Assembly (NCBI GenBank): GCA_022575985.1
Contig: JAKSXM010000014.1
Span: 26,660,001 to 26,724,000, forward strand
DNA length: 64,000 nt
Direction of reading: 5' to 3'
Source of the DNA: Anagrus nilaparvatae
Taxonomy: Eukaryota > Arthropoda > Insecta > Hymenoptera > Mymaridae
The position numbers and the translations under genes were made by a program. This document shows positions 1 to 12,134 of this stretch, in pieces. Numbering within the stretch: the stretch's first letter is position 1; each line of letters starts with the position of its first letter. The notes below the pieces were generated by a model. The model was not told the origin of the DNA. It saw only the letters and a program-made list of their open reading frames with translations, and did not search any database.

Positions 1-640
1 GATAAAACTTTGAAAACTAACAATATAATATATGAATACCTATTTATAGAGTAGGTAAAAATAAGTCATTTCTCATATTTTCTTATTATTTTTTGACATG
101 AATTGTATTTTATTCTACTATATTATGTATCGTCAACAATGATTTAGTGATGAGACATTTACTCTTTAAAAAAATGAAGGCTATTTTTATTTATATAAAA
201 AGCGATCATATACTTTTTTGAATGGAAAGTATCTTGACATCATTAATAAAAGTCAAATGTAATAAACAACCCCTTATTTAGGTAATATTTATAAATTACC
301 AAAAAAAAAATGTACTTTACATTGTATGGTGAATTTTTTAGTGAACCAGATATTGGACTTAATTATTTGAGGTACGTGATCTGTTGGAAATTCAGTCAAC
401 AAATCAATTAAATTCTGCTAAACCAAATCAGATTACGAAAACATTTTTTGAATCTTAAATTTTAATAATAAAATAAGTTTCATTATTTAATTTGATTACA
501 TTAGCAGAAGATAGGATAACATGAAATACCTTGATGATATTTGAAAAAGAAAACTTAGATTTATTAATTTATAAAATTTTTTGTAATAAGTATTATTTTA
601 AATGGTTTTAAACTTTAAATTTATAATATTAGATCTCCTA
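1..640. other. A+T-rich intergenic DNA
   Basis: No open frame, RNA gene or repeat that I can support. It is made of poly-A/T-rich stretches, and no repeat seen elsewhere in the window was recognised here. Confidence 0.5.
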
Positions 641-642
641 TA

Positions 643-678
643 TTTATACAATCACAAGTTCATTTTAATTGCGAGAAA
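643..678 (+). promoter_or_regulatory. TATA-N22-GCGAGAAA module, copy 1
   Basis: TTTATA at 643 is followed exactly 28 nt later by GCGAGAAA at 671. It is one of eight copies with identical spacing in the window (643, 12016, 19557, 31462, 54226, 55456, 55639 minus strand, 62234). The stretch before GCGAG is pyrimidine/T-rich (TTTTAATT here; TTTCACTT in the best copies). No gene or ORF follows. Function is unknown; a core promoter or the end of a short dispersed element are the two readings. Confidence 0.5.
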
Positions 679-1014
679 AATTTTTAGAAAAAACCCATAT
701 GTATATTTTCAAAATGCATATTATATTTTTAAATTTTTAATTTCCAAAAAAATAAAATTTATTGTTTAAATATTGATTTACTCTACCTGATTTGAATAAA
801 AAGAACTCTTATAAATTTCTGCACTTGTGACATTATATTATTTATTTATCGTTATTTATTAAATTAAAAAAAATATTATTTTAAAATTTATACTCGTTAA
901 ATTAAAAATGACTTATTAATTACTCGTAAAATTTTCTTTTGAGCTTTCTGTCTGACGTCTTTTGCATTAATTAACGTAATCAACAAAAAAAAAGTATTAA
1001 AAGAATTTACATCC

Positions 1015-1273
1015 CAGGCACGTATCCAGAAAATTTTTTTGAGAGGGGCCAAAAAATTTTGGAGGGGGCCAGAACCTAATAATGTTAAACTTGTAGTTTA
1101 AATTTCTTAAATGTCAATCAAAATTTAATTGTTCCTTATTTTAAATTGTTTAAAAGCAATAATTGTTGACAAAAAAATTTTTAGTTTTTGAAATAAAGGT
1201 AAAAAATGTTGCTATTTTTTAAAAAAATTTTCATTTTGGGGGCTCCATGGCCCCTCCTCTGGATACGTGCCTG
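1015..1273. mobile_element. hAT-like MITE, 259 bp
   Basis: The ends form an inverted repeat: CAGGCACGTATCCAGA at the left and its complement, ending ...GGATACGTGCCTG, at the right. Both arms continue into a GGGGCC stretch. Ends beginning CAGG with a CGTATCCAG core resemble terminal repeats of hAT-superfamily non-autonomous elements (family knowledge). The interior is A+T-rich and non-coding. I see no convincing 8-bp target duplication: the flanks ttacatcc and tactttct only partly match. A decayed end of the same family lies at 45964-45999. Confidence 0.6.
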
Positions 1274-1551
1274 TACTTTCTAATATAAAAATATTTACTT
1301 TGTCGCTTTTTATTCATAAAAAAGTAATAACGCAAATTTTCGTTATCTTATCTCATTAATAAATATATAACAAATATAGAACTAGAACTGAATTATTATA
1401 GCTAAAAGTATTCACGTCACTTCGTTTATAAATTCAAAGATGTTTTACATATAAAATTAAATTTTGTTGAGTATTTTAGTAATATTTTAAAACTAATTGA
1501 GTAAAGTTGGTTGTTAATAAAATTCTATATTTTTAATTTTATTTATTTAAA

Positions 1552-4289
1552 ATGAATTTTTCTTATTCTATTTTGATTATTGGAAATAATGGGAAAGAAA
1601 ATTCGGTTTGTTGGAAATTAGTTCAATCAGATATTGTACGTACTTTTTAATTATAATTTTTTGTTTTTTATTAATACAAATAATGTTGATTATAGATAAA
1701 AAATATTTATATAATTCAAAATAATCCATGGATTGAACGAGAGTCTAAGGTGAAATTGATTAATAAAAATCTAAAAAATCCTGAAGTAAGTAAAAAAAAA
1801 TAATTAAATTAAAAATATTTACTTTTTTTTTTTCGTAACCACGTAAGCATAAAAATTTCACGACCTTGATACATAATTTATTATCTTCTCTTCACCCAAG
1901 AACAAAAAATGTGCAAAAAATATTTCAAAGATTTGAAGGGCCGCGGAAACTGATTAAAAATATATTTTATTCTAATCCTTTCAAGTATTTTTGACAGCGG
2001 TTTTCATGTTTTTGGACTTTTCTTTTTAATTTGACCAAAATTTTTATGCCAATTACCTCGTTAGTTACTTATTTTAAGTCACAAAATGATTTCGATTATG
2101 TCAATAACATCAAATTTCACGTAGAACTGAATTTTTAAAACTAATAGAGGACTGCGCCTGCGCGCGAAATTCACATTATTTAATAAATAAAATTCTTTTT
2201 TAGGATTTAATTTTTCTATGTAAGAGTATGAACATTACTATGGTTATTGATTTTTCTGACCATCAATTGGATAAAGAATTTTCCGCTAAATTGCAAGCTT
2301 CAAATATATTATATTATGAACCTTATAAAAATTTTTATAAAATTCATCAAAATAATGAATGGATTAAATTATTTTTGAATAAATATGACATTCCAACTGC
2401 CAATTCTGAAGAATGTTCAGTAGGTGAAAAAGTGTCACTAATGGCATTTACAGATGGTAAAAATGTCGTTAAAATGCCATTGATACAAAATTTTGACAAC
2501 AAAATTGGGAATTTAGACATCAGTGAAACTTACCCAGGTGTTTATTGTCCTTGTCCATTATTGTCAAATGATGAATGTGAAGATATAACAAACAGCATTC
2601 TTCAAAAAATAGTCCATGGAATAAATATAGAAAATAGACCACTAATCAATGGACATATAAATGGCTACACAAATGGCAGTATAATAAAAAAAGAAAATAA
2701 ATTATTTTATGGCGTCTTAAATGTAAATTTTATTTTAACACCAAAAGGGCCAAAAGTTTTAGATTTTAATTATGGTTTTAATGAACCAGAATTTCAAGTA
2801 ATTTTACCATTATTAGAAACTGATTTATTTTTAATTATGAGATCCTGTTGTGAAGGTACTTTGGGCTCTTTGTCTATAAAATGGAGAAATGATATTTTTT
2901 CAGCAGGTTTTATTTTAAAAGAAAATGAATACAAAGAAACTTTGGAAAACGATTATTTGACTAATGGATTATATTCAGAAATCAATCAAAAAAATCATTT
3001 TATATTTTCTAGCAATAGCAGTAAATTTAAACAAGACAAAATTATAAATAATGGTTAGTTTAAATTTAAAATTTGTATTTTGATTCTAATTAAACCGACA
3101 ACCATTAAACCTAATTTTATATTTTAGAAAACAAAATTTTCATAGCTGTTGGTTTAGCTTCTTCAATACCATTAGCAATAACTGAATCAGCTAAGGTGAC
3201 ATTAAAACTAACAAATAAAATGAAGAAAAATATTAATTTACAAAAATTGATAGAAAAATATTCAAAGCCATTAAAAAAATGTGCAATTTTAATATCTGGT
3301 ACAGGTGGTAACATGCAAGCAATAATTGATGCTACACGTGATCCAATACAAAATATTGGAGCTGAAATAGTATTGGTTATATCAAATAAACCAAATGTTG
3401 AAGGAATCACTCGTGCAGAAAATGCTGGAATTAAAGCATTGGTAATTAATTATTTATGTTTAAAAAATAGATAAAATAATAATTTTAAAATTTTTAGGTA
3501 ATTAATCACAAAGATTTTCCTGATCGTGAAAGTTTTGACAGAGAAATGGACAAAGAACTTTGTAAATCTGGGGTTGAGATAATATGTCTAGCAGGATTTT
3601 TAAGAATATTATCAGAGGAATTTGTTAATAAATGGAAAGGATCTATAATCAATGTACATCCTTCAATATTACCTTCTTTCAAAGGGGTACGCGTTCGTCA
3701 AGAGGTATTAAAAAGTGGTGTCAGATTATCAGGATCTACTATACACTTTGTTGATGTAAGTTTTTTTTAAATAAAGTCACTATACTTAAAATATCCAAAA
3801 TTTTTAAATGATATATTTTGATGTTTGCCCCAAAAAATTTCCGAAATTTTTACATTAGTGTTAAAATTAGTGGTTCCTCTACGAGGAAACAATAATCTTT
3901 GAATTTTTAATTTTTAAAAATATTCCATATTTATAATTATCAGAAAGTAAATAATTGCTGATAAGAAAAGAATGTATAATTAAAAAATTATATAATTTAC
4001 ATTCGAAAATACATTTTTACAAACTTTGTCTATTCAATATTTTAATTTTTATTAATTTGATTAATATTAATTTAAATAAAATTAAAAAATTTTTATTTTT
4101 AAGGCTGGTGTTGATACTGGTGCAATAATAGAACAAGGATCAATTCCTGTATTTCCATACGATACAATAAATACATTAATGGAACGTAATAAAGAAATAG
4201 AGAAAATATTATTTCCTAAAGCATTGAAACATTTAGCATCAGGACGAATTACACTGAGAACTGATAATACGACTGAATGGAAATATTAA
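1552..4289 (+). CDS. Gart: Gart-like gene: degenerate GARS fused directly to GART, AIRS domain absent
   Basis: Six exons can be joined with GT..AG introns in phase: 1552-1635, 1696-1785, 2204-3053, 3128-3441, 3498-3755, 4104-4289 (1782 nt, 593 residues). Only the third intron splits a codon. Gart normally encodes GAR synthetase (GARS), AIR synthetase (AIRS) and GAR formyltransferase (GART) for de novo purine synthesis in the cytosol, about 1000 residues or more in animals. Here residues 1-65 match the GARS N-domain, with GGGGREHA decayed to GNNGKENS. After DIPTAN (about 120-125) roughly 65 residues of the ATP-grasp core, including the nucleotide-binding lysine region, are missing. The B/C parts follow, with the LEFN metal site changed to LDFN (245) and GDPE to NEPE. 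A worn GARS C-domain (about 277-375) then runs straight into GART (about 392-585). GART keeps SGTGG (398), N498, H500 (in NVHPS) and D536 (VDTG), the PurN N106/H108/D144 equivalents. The PurN H121 position is R513. Intact frames argue for a functional, perhaps non-enzymatic or GART-only, paralogue rather than a pseudogene. The ATG at 1552 is the first that opens the GARS fold. Confidence 0.85.
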
Positions 4290-4323
4290 TTATGTGTATA
4301 TTAGATAGCTTTAAGTAAATATA

Positions 4324-4329
4324 AATAAA
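4324..4329 (+). promoter_or_regulatory. polyadenylation signal of the Gart-like gene
   Basis: AATAAA lies 35 nt after the stop codon of the six-exon gene, followed by a T-rich stretch and TGT. This fits a short 3' UTR. Confidence 0.5.
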
Positions 4330-4629
4330 ATTATTTTTTTTGTACATATATTATTTAGAACATGATAAGGATTGTTTACATTTTATCTAGATATTGTAAA
4401 CTAACGTAAGAGAATAACGTAAGAGAATTTTGTTGATTTACTGAAAGTGTTTATTAATAAATATTACGTGAACAGTATTATTCATGATGCATTTTTAATA
4501 ATTATCTTTTAAGCATTTTTAGGCCTATTTTGTGGACAAATCAACTAAAAAAATAGTATCATTTCATCTAAGGGGTAAGAGCCAATCAAATTTAGCTTTA
4601 AAACAAATGCAAATTCTTAACCTTTTTAA

Positions 4630-4850
4630 GGGTATATAGGGATTGGGAGGGGGGGGGTCAAGTAGACTTAGAATATTTTTGATTTAGGAACTTTTAGGGA
4701 CTCGAGAATACTTTAGGTTTATGAAGTTAGGATAATTTCAATTCAAGGACTTTTATGATTTCGGTTATGGAACTTAATAATTAGGGAGTATATGTTAAAA
4801 CCAGGATGTTAAAATAAATAAACAAAACCAGTTATAAGTTTTTTATGTTG
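4630..4850 (+). repeat. G-rich dispersed repeat (GGGGTCAA..CTTAGAATA), copy 1
   Basis: Starts with a G-run followed by TCAAGTAGACTTAGAATA and continues through TTTAGG.., ATTTCGG and ends near ACAAAACCAGTTATAAGTTTTT. The same order of motifs recurs at about 17725, 20660, 25645, 49575, 50780 and 63895. It is non-coding and has no inverted ends. Class unknown; a non-autonomous element or SINE-like unit is possible. Confidence 0.5.
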
Positions 4851-5067
4851 ATTTGTGAATTAAACAACCTCGAAAATTCCCTAGTTTAATTATGAGCAAA
4901 ATTACGTAGATCCTAACATCACTTGTTTTTGAATATTTAATCCTTAATATATATTTTCTAAAAAGTCGTAGGTAAGGAATTTACGTTTACCGCAAGCGAA
5001 ATTTAAATTTGTTAAACTCAGATTTCCGAATACGACTAGTGAAATTTTGCTTGTGACGAGCCAAAAC

Positions 5068-5215
5068 TTTTTTTTGCTTAAACAATTGTAAATGACCTAA
5101 GACCCAAAAAAATTTTTTTTTGTACATTTAGAATATGCGCGCAGCGATACCATAAAAAAATTTTTTTTAAAGTTTTTAGCGCTCAAGACATTTGCAATTG
5201 TTTAATAAAAAAATT
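5068..5215. repeat. palindromic hairpin element
   Basis: The arms TTTTTGCTTAAACAATTGTAAATGAC (5071-5096) and GACATTTGCAATTGTTTAATAAAAAAA (5187-5213) are imperfect inverted complements. The palindrome continues inward through A/T runs to a GCGCGC centre near 5140. Weaker similarity extends outward (CTAGTGAA on both sides). It is probably a small foldback/MITE. Confidence 0.5.
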
Positions 5216-6812
5216 CACTAGCAACAAGTATAATTCTGCTAGCCATAAGCAAAATATTAAAATAAGTTTTAATTATAGTAATAATAACAAAAAAAAAAAA
5301 TCAATGATTAAAAAATTATTTTTTTACTTGTAATTTTCCTTACTCATAAAACTTCTTAATATCTTTTTTAATAACTGATCTGAACTAAATATTTCTTTTT
5401 TTTACAAATATATACCTTTTTATTTTCATTAATTACTCTAGAAAAATAATTGAAGCAAAATTTTTAAGATTCGTAAAAATTTTTCGTTAAAAATAACTTG
5501 AGATTCATGACTCAAATAATAATTAAAAAGTTGTATAGTTTGTATATTTAATGTGTATGTTTGTAATAGTTTAATTTAAAAATACACAAGCTAAAATGAA
5601 AAATACTTACATATTTAAATGAAAAATATCGATGAAAAAAATTTCTCTACAACCTTTAAAAGTAGATGAATATTTTCTGTCTTTATTTATATACATTTAA
5701 AATTCAAAAAATGCTTGGATTGGTGGAATTGATATAAAACAAACTTTTATAAAACCAAAGAGAGTTTGCTATTCAAGTACATAGTATTAATTGGTGTGGA
5801 AGTAATTAAGAGACAGAATCAACCCTTGTACCCTAGCAGTAATTTTTAGACTGGATAATTTCATGTAGTTTACATAAAATTGCAATTATACAAAATTTTA
5901 CTAGGATAAAAGGTTTAAAAATTTCATTTATTTAACTCAAAAATAATTTTTCTTTATTTTATGTTTATTATTTTAACTTTTATTATTCACATTTTAACAT
6001 TTAAAAAATTTTTGAATTCAGTAAATTTTAGCTCGTTAAATTCGTATGTTAAAAATATGGGAGGTCAAGGATAATACAATCAAGAAGTATCGGCTAAAAA
6101 TTCTAATTATTAGTCAAGCAAATTATCAAGTTATGTTTTTATCTTAATATCATTTTTATTTATTAGATTTTACACATGAATAGACTGCTTAAAAAACAAA
6201 ATCTTTATAAATGTCTTTTTATTATTATTATTATTTTGTATGATAAAAGCTGAAAGGTCCGCTTGCAATATTTATGTGTACATCAATCTTGGTCGTCATT
6301 ATGATCAAGAGGGAGGAGGTCACACCTGATACATACCTAAGGCAAAATATATTGAAGTTTCTAAATGACTGTGATGAAGAATCCAGATGCCTTGATCATC
6401 TATAATCTTTCTCATCCCCTTTATTTATAAATTTTTAGATCGATGAGGATTTTTTCTTTTTACTTTATTACAAAAAGTGGTTATTTTTTTTTTTTTATAT
6501 TGATTGAGAATATTTTATAAAATAAAGGATAAAAGATTATCGAAATATATCCGTTGTTATTATTCTCTTATTATTTCTCGCGAGTTTTCTGAAAAATAAA
6601 AAGGATCCGACAAACTGATATATAAAATAAAATGCGACCTGCAACTTATAAATCGTTCATATCGAAACGATATCCTTGAATTGAAATTCAAAAATTTTTT
6701 TATTTCTTATTATTCACATTATTTTTTTTAAATTATCCAAGTATTTTTAAAAATTTTGATTTTTTTTTCTTGTATATTGCAGGAGTAACTCAATTGACTC
6801 AATAGAAAACCT
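5216..6812. other. noncoding, no feature recognised
   Basis: A+T-rich sequence with short runs and an ATT microsatellite near 6220-6235. No gene, RNA or known repeat family is supported. Confidence 0.5.
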
Positions 6813-6814
6813 AT

Positions 6815-7294
6815 GAAGTATTTCGGGCTGGTCACGTGATATTGTGGCCTTTTAACGAAGAGTGCACCAATTTCAACATTTATGTATATAGAGTTGTCGT
6901 GGTTTTCTCTAATAGAATACTCAAAGAAAACATATTTTCCTCAAGTACACTGTTAACGAAGACCATGCCAATAGCAAACTTTAAGCATAGGAGTCGTCAA
7001 TTTTGGATCATGGACGCTAGATAAAAGGACCCCAAGAATAATATGATTTCAGGTTATAGAATTGAAGAAAATTTGAAATTAATATTACAAATTATTTTTT
7101 TGCCTTAGATAAAAAATTTTTAGTCCATGTGGTTTGAAATTTAATATTTAATTTTCCAGACCCTATTTTACATGCCTAAAAATTTGGTTTAGCCTCACTT
7201 ATTTAACACGGTGTTTGTAACCCTTTTATCTAGTATTCATGGGTTTAGCTAATGAGCGTTAATATCACATGACCAGTCCTAAATACTTTATTAA
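6815..7294. mobile_element. MITE-like element with inverted ends, ~480 bp
   Basis: The left end, AAGTATTTCGGGCTGGTCAC then GTGATATT, is the complement of the right end, AATATCACATGACCAG then TCCTAAATACTT. A second paired block (CTAGATAAAAGG at 7017 versus CCTTTTATCTAG near 7220) lies inside, so the arms are interrupted inverted repeats. A 62-codon frame inside is an incidental ORF. Target duplication not clear. Confidence 0.55.
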
Positions 7295-8825
7295 AAGTCC
7301 AATCTCACAAAAATAAGAAGTCCAATCTAACAAAAAAGGATAATTTCAGTAAGATTATTTTAAAATCCATAAATACATAGTTTATTAACATAAACACATT
7401 GCCATGTTGAAAAACAAAAATGAAACACCTATTAACAAACAATAAAGTTAAAGCATATATTAAAGACTTTGAAATAGAGTCTGGAAAAATTCCAAATACA
7501 AATAAAATATTTTAAATTAAAAATTTTTTTATTACAATCAATTGAATAAACTAGTATTTTGAAATTAAATTAACTTATATAATATTTCTATGACATTTTA
7601 TTTGTGAATAGAAGTAGCTCCATCTGTTGTCTTAAAATATTATTAAAATGTACACTGTTGATATTTTTAAAATATTTTATTAATTCAAAAGGTAAATAAT
7701 GCAAATTGTGAAAAATTACACTTCTTCTCACAAGGAGAGTTTACAAGGGGTAAGAATCTAATTAAAAACGTAAAATTAAGAAATATTTAATTTGATATAA
7801 GTTAAAACCAAAAATGCACCAATTATATTATTAACTAATAACTTAAAGATATAATGTCAACAGATTAACTGTAATAGTCCAATAACAGGTTACATTTAAT
7901 AAGTCACGTTTTATTTTAGACTGAAACTAAAAAACGAAAAAATTTCTCATAAAATTATTAAGTATAAAATGCATCTTTTATTTTTTTCCAAAATTTTGTT
8001 TAATATTATAGGGTTAAAAGGCGGTATTTGTACCAAAAAAAAAAGAATAAGACAATATTTTTTAATATCATGCAATATCGTATATCGAAGAAAGGTCAAA
8101 ATCATATAAAATTACAATGCATTATCTTTATGCTTTATTAAACGATATTCTCATCTCATTTTTTAGAGAAATTTTGAGAGAAGAGAAATAGATGATAATA
8201 ATAATTTTTTATATATAAGACAATAATAAAACGACAAAAGCTTTTTTATTTTTTGACGATAAAAATGATGATACTTAAATAAAAATGCATAATATCAGTT
8301 AAAAATATTTTTTTATTCCCTATTATCTCTGACTATATAAAATTGATACACGTTTAAAAAAGATTCGATTTTATTTTTTTAGATTGTTATTAAATGAAAA
8401 AGACGACGAAAGATAATACTAACTAATAACTATATAAATTTTTTTTGCAAAAATTTATACTCTATTATTTCAAAATTATTATCTTTTTTGATAATTTTAT
8501 ATGATGGTAAATTTAATTTTTAAGATTGTTTTTGCACAATTATTAAAAATTAGCTTTATTATTATTGATACTACATGAGCAATAAATTAATTGGTTGTAT
8601 TAAAGTGCATGTAATTTTCAAAATTTGATTATTTTTTATCCGGGTACAAATATTGTATGAGTAAGTGAATTTTGGAAATTGCAGCTAATTTTTGTATTAA
8701 GGGGTGCAGGGCCAATAAATATTTAATGGTAGAGCCATTTAGAAGATGTGTTTTATATTCCCTAATAAATTTTAGCTACACTGTAAAAATTAGCTCCTAT
8801 AAATTTACAAAAAAAATAATTTATT
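7295..8825. other. noncoding, no feature recognised
   Basis: A+T-rich sequence without recognisable genes or repeats. Confidence 0.5.
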
Positions 8826-9665
8826 TATGAACAGGGTATAGTGTCAATTGCTTCTGTTGTTCAAAAAATACTCCCTACCCTCAGTTTACCTGAATAAGCC
8901 TCCTGAGCCTAGAAATTAGACTCCCTAGCAAGATTCAATACTATAAGATAAGGTTTTTAGGCTATATTCTAAATGATGCTACCTTGACTTCTATTTTGCA
9001 AGTCAATTAAATATCTTCCAGTTGGTCTTTATTTTTGTACGAGTATCAGCTTTTAATCCCCGCCAACCACATTTTTTTATCAGTTATTATCTTACCATTA
9101 TAGTCAGTAAACCAAATGGCCAAAACTGTAATTTTTGAATAAAATAGGTTTTATATGTCTCAAAAGTTTGGTACAAGCTCCTAGTTTTTAAAAATTCTTT
9201 ACTCATCTATATTTTTGATTATTTAAGATTCAAAAATTTAAAGTCAGTGTTCCTCTTTAAGATTTCTTAATAAACGCTCATTATAAACAGGAACTAGGAG
9301 CTTGTAAAAAAATTTTAAGACCTAGAAAACCCATTTTAGTAAAAAATTACAACTTTGTCAACAATTTAAAAATTGGTCATTTCTGGCCAAGTATTTTGGT
9401 TTACTGATTACAACGGTTAGAGAACTACTTATAAAAAAATGTGGTTTCGGGAATTAAAAGGGGGTATTTACATAAAAAAATTATACCAACTGGACAGTTT
9501 TTGGTTGACTTACAAGGTATAGCAGCGTCATTTAAATATAGTCTAAAAAACCCTATCTTACAGCATCTAACCCTGCTAGGGGATCGAATCCTGGGTCCAG
9601 GATGCCCATTCAAGTAAACTGAAGGTATGGAGGATATTTTTTCAATTACCACAACCTACCCTGAA
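8826..9665. mobile_element. foldback element F1, full palindromic copy
   Basis: Two arms of about 400 bp (8826-9225 and 9255-9665) are diverged inverted copies centred near 9240. Shared landmarks are the TTCAAAAAATACTCCCTACCCTC-type end, CCTAG-AAATT, CCAGTTGGT, CCACATTTTTTTAT, CAGTAAACCAAA and GTACAAGCTCCTAGT. Half or full copies occur at 47595-47835, 49140-49570 and 61040-61745. No coding capacity is seen, so it is a non-autonomous foldback family. Its autonomous partner is not in the window. Confidence 0.7.
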
Positions 9666-11437
9666 AGCTTTTTTTTTATGCAGTTGCAAGATTTTTTGTC
9701 AATAGCGTAACTGTAGACACATTAGGTCTTTAGAATTCTCTTTTTTTGTGCAGTGGCCAATTTTAATACTTTGGACATCAGTTTAATGAATTTTCTCTTT
9801 TTTTTCTAAAAATCCTAAAAAAAATCAATAATAATTAAAAATATATCATACAAGAAATCTCTGACGTAGAGATGAAAAAAGAATTCTTTATTTTTTGCAA
9901 TTTTAAATACGTCGCGCCATTCTATACAGCAAAAATGGTCCCCTGGGGCGCGAAATACATGTTATATACTCTTTTTTTTTTTTTAATACTTTTCATTTAT
10001 ACAGATGATACTGACAATCAAATATATATAAAAAAACGTTGTATATTATTTTTTGTACACTCTATTAAATTTTACGCGACCTTCGCATACAATTAAAAAA
10101 AAAAATTTTTTTTTATACATGAAAAAAATGAGATAGGTGACTTTACCAAAATGTAATCTTGTAAATATAAATAAATGTTATGATGATATTTCTTTGTTAA
10201 AATAATAAAACTGACATTATGTATAAATCGTTATTTGTTCCCACATTTAAAAAAAATCATAATTTAATTTTTTTAATTTAGTCATGTTAATTTTTTTTTT
10301 TATTATCGAGACCTTGAAATTTTTATGATGAATTGACTTTTATAGTGATTGTCACTATTTATTTGCGCTGACTCAGTTTGACAATTCCTGTAATAAAAAA
10401 AAATTTTTTTTTTTTGATCTTTCAAAGATAGTTATGTGTGTGACATAATGAAAATATAATAAAAAAAATGTTTTTTTAATGATGTGACATAAAAAAAAAA
10501 AAAATTTCGTCATATTTCAAAGAATAAATATATCTGTGAATATTAGTTAATTTTTTTTTAAAGGATTGAATATGTGAGAAAATAAATGAGCTCTAGAATT
10601 AAATTTATGTAAATTATTTATTATTATTATTTTTTAATTTTAATTATACACATAAAATCTATTTTTTTTTTTTTTTATTGAGGACGTAAAGTATTTTGTT
10701 AGATATATAGGAAATAAAAAATGACAAGTTCATAAAAATTTAATTAATTTTTAATTTTTTTATTGGAAAAGGAAATTGTTTTTTTTTTATGGCTTTGATT
10801 TCTATTTATTTTAAGATAAAAAAATCTTAAATTTTGAAAAAAAGTCCCATAGAAATGTCACTGTAAATTTTTTGAAAATTTTGAAGGGAGAAGTAACATT
10901 AATGTTAAAAAAGTGATTTTTAAAATAAATTTTTAATAGTTTATTCGCATTTTTGAAAAGAAAATTGTTCTTTTATATATGTTTCGAGATCTCTATATTT
11001 GCAAAACAAAATAATACCATAGTTGTAAGAATCTGTATGTCTGGGCCCAGAAACTTTTTTCCATGAGAAACCGCAGTTTCATTTACGTATTTGGGCCATT
11101 CTTTATGTTTTTGTCAATAAGTCATAATATAGTATTCTATATTTTTCATTACCAAATTGACAGTACTGTTACTGTACGATTTTGTTTTTTAGAATTATTT
11201 GCTTTTAACGAACTTGCTGTACGTTTCCACATATAATTATTATAAATTTATATTTGCAGAAATACATCTTTGATATTTTACAGGATCAAAAATTGGATTA
11301 ATATAAAGAATTTAGAAATGTTTCACCACAGAGTACCTAAAAGATAGTTTATGCCAAAAAGTTAATTATATTTATATTAATATAATTATGCTTATCGCTG
11401 TGATATGAATGCTGAATCAGGTCCTGTAATATCATTG
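9666..11437. other. noncoding, no feature recognised
   Basis: A+T-rich sequence with many poly-A and poly-T runs. The short open frames carry no recognisable motif. Confidence 0.45.
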
Positions 11438-11910
11438 TTAAGAGCATTCCGTGTGCTCTACTATACGTCGATAATCTGGTAAGAATTTAGTAAAAAAACC
11501 GCTGATTTGCTTTCCAAGTTTTCTCAGCGGAAAAACGTTGGATCAAAATTTCCTCTTACAGGAAGTTTTGTTTTTCAATAATCTCGAGCGCGCAACTATT
11601 ATTTTTTGGAAAATTAATAATTTTTCGCAAATATTAGAAAATTAAGTAAAGAGGTTTTCTGACAAGCATTTTTGCAGAACGCGCGCAAGTTAAAAGTTGA
11701 ACTTTATTTTCTGACATTTGCAAAAAAATTTCAATTTTCCAAAAAAATAATAGTTGCGCGCTCGAGATTATTGAAAAACAAAACTTCCTGTAAGAGGAAA
11801 TTTTGATCCAACGTTTTCCCGCTGAGAAAACTTGGAAAGCAAAACAGGGGTTTTTTTACTAAAACTTACCAGATTACCGACGTATAGTAGAGCACACGGA
11901 ATGCTCTTAA
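11438..11910. mobile_element. long-TIR MITE flanked by TTAA
   Basis: Near-perfect inverted arms of about 175 bp (11442-11616 and 11733-11906) surround a ~115-bp centre. TTAA lies at both outer edges (11438-11441 and 11907-11910), which fits a TTAA target duplication as used by piggyBac-type transposases. However, the end sequence GAGCATTCCG is not the usual CCC start of piggyBac. The first 19 bases of the arm themselves form a small hairpin (AGAGCA..TGCTCT). High arm identity suggests recent mobility. Confidence 0.8.
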
Positions 11911-12015
11911 TATCTATTAAATTCAAAAACTTTCATTTATGGGTATATGATGCTGCTAAGAAGTATAAGAAGACGTTAAGAATTATTATTACATTACTTA
12001 GTCATTCGAACGGCT

Positions 12016-12051
12016 TATATGCATTTAGGAAATCGTTTCACTTGCGAGAAA
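12016..12051 (+). promoter_or_regulatory. TATA-N22-GCGAGAAA module, copy 2
   Basis: TATATG at 12016 and GCGAGAAAAA at 12044, preceded by TTTCACTT: one of the best-matching copies. It starts about 105 bp beyond the TTAA-flanked MITE. Nothing coding follows; the tandem repeat at 12135 begins about 85 bp downstream. Confidence 0.5.
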
Positions 12052-12134
12052 AATTTTATTTTTAATTTTATGTATTTCATTAATTTATTATTATTTTATT
12101 TTATAGTCAAGGCGCCAGCAATGTTAAATGCATC

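Noticed and set aside
3117..3410. 97-codon minus-strand ORF
   Set aside because: It is the antisense shadow of exon 4 of the Gart-like gene.
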